Origin: Roseburia sp.
GTDB lineage: Bacteria; Bacillota; Clostridia; Lachnospirales; Lachnospiraceae
Assembly: GCA_023664265.1 (NCBI GenBank)
Contig: JAMPFV010000013.1
Coordinates: 1-59,380 of the forward strand
DNA: 59,380 nt
Direction of reading: 5' to 3'
In this document: positions 59,140-59,380 of the stretch, one piece after another
Layout of the letters: each line of letters starts with the position of its first letter
How positions within the stretch are numbered: the stretch's first letter is position 1
The notes under the pieces: model-generated
What the model was told of the DNA's origin: nothing
What the model saw: only the letters and a program-made list of their open reading frames with translations
The model's database searches: none
Translations under genes and position numbers: made by a program

Positions 59140-59380
59140 TTATTTCTTAATACCTGCGGCCTTGAAAAGTCGGGCAACGGTGTCTGTCGGCTGCGCGCCG
59201 TTGGACAGCCACTTCTTAGCTGACTCCTCGTCAATCTTAAATTCGCTCGGGTCCGTGTTCGGATTGTAGGTACCGATCTCCTCGATGCACTTTCCGTCTC
59301 TGGGTGATCTGGAGTCCGCTACAACAATTCTATAAATAGGAGCTTTCTTCTGACCCATTCTTCTTAATCTGATTTTTACT
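59140..59380 (-). CDS. rpsP: 30S ribosomal protein S16 (5' end cut by window)
   Basis: S16, with [20 protein letters not shown] at the start and [19 protein letters not shown] near the end. The frame continues to the window edge; the apparent ATG at 59358 is the internal Met of LRRMGQ. The true start is only one or two codons outside. About 79 residues are visible. It heads the rpsP-khpA-rimM-trmD operon. Confidence 0.96.
   Translation of the reverse strand, partial: VKIRLRRMGQKKAPIYRIVVADSRSPRDGKCIEEIGTYNPNTDPSEFKIDEESAKKWLSNGAQPTDTVARLFKAAGIKK

Overview
The window reads as the chromosome of a Gram-positive, anaerobic, endospore-forming Clostridia member, most likely a Lachnospiraceae gut or rumen bacterium. 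This is inferred from gene content and order, since no rRNA is present. The evidence is the rpsP-khpA-rimM-trmD-rplS-lepB-rbgA-rnhB string with FliK-like and FlhB-like companions, asp23-yloV-recG beside rpmB, a GerW/DUF2953 pair (sporulation), an FtsW-PBP fusion, a pyrophosphate-type PFK, Pta, and a sensory [FeFe]-hydrogenase-like protein. Most genes are of moderate GC. A distinctly AT-rich stretch at about 9.3-12.0 kb looks acquired or decaying.

Layout. 0-2 kb: a truncated repeat copy, a GNAT acetyltransferase, a Ham1-like NTPase and a P-loop kinase. 2-7 kb: oligoendopeptidase F facing a leucine-rich-repeat lipoprotein, then a DUF308 membrane protein. 7-9.3 kb: a UPF0175/PIN toxin-antitoxin pair, a PhnP-like hydrolase and a second GNAT. 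9.3-12.6 kb: AT-rich, with small immunity-like genes, a broken gene, a DUF5808 protein, repeats and a flavin-reductase-fold protein. 12.7-16.1 kb: an EIIC-EAL c-di-GMP phosphodiesterase and pta. 16.2-24.2 kb: asp23-yloV-recG-degV-pfk-YD-repeat lipoprotein on the minus strand, diverging from rpmB. 24.3-28.8 kb: a J-like coiled-coil protein, a 47-residue membrane protein, gerW, DUF2953, Nudix, CheY and a CheX-like protein. 29-38.4 kb: FtsW-PBP, U32 protease, zapA, ruvB, ruvA, an alpha/beta hydrolase and a double flavodoxin-like protein. 38.5-42.3 kb: an ilvB-ilvN-ilvN-ilvC operon with two different regulatory subunits. 42.6-47.3 kb: an SH3 lipoprotein, the hydrogenase-like/chemoreceptor fusion with a 58-residue companion, a small lipoprotein and a serpin lipoprotein. 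47.5-50.2 kb: DUF1287, hisI, pgeF and yraN. 50.2-59.4 kb: the translation/secretion block, interrupted by a MATE transporter and ending in an rpsP cut by the window edge.

The most notable unlabelled structure is a set of dispersed structured repeats. (1) A 185-bp MITE-like element with 17-bp terminal inverted repeats has two full copies and one 60-bp derivative, which fits an exact 125-bp deletion between internal 6-bp direct repeats. The 60-bp copy supplies the stop codon of its neighbouring gene. (2) A REP-like hairpin family has three copies. (3) A GAAGAATGCCC hairpin family has three copies. There are also a 96-bp tandem duplication between recG and yloV and a 21-bp tandem array. The most interesting proteins are the sensory-hydrogenase/MCP fusion, the EIIC-EAL fusion and the FtsW-PBP fusion. 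FakA-like (YloV) and FakB-like (DegV) partners also lie in one gene string.

All calls come from reading the sequence and translations by eye. No database search was run.
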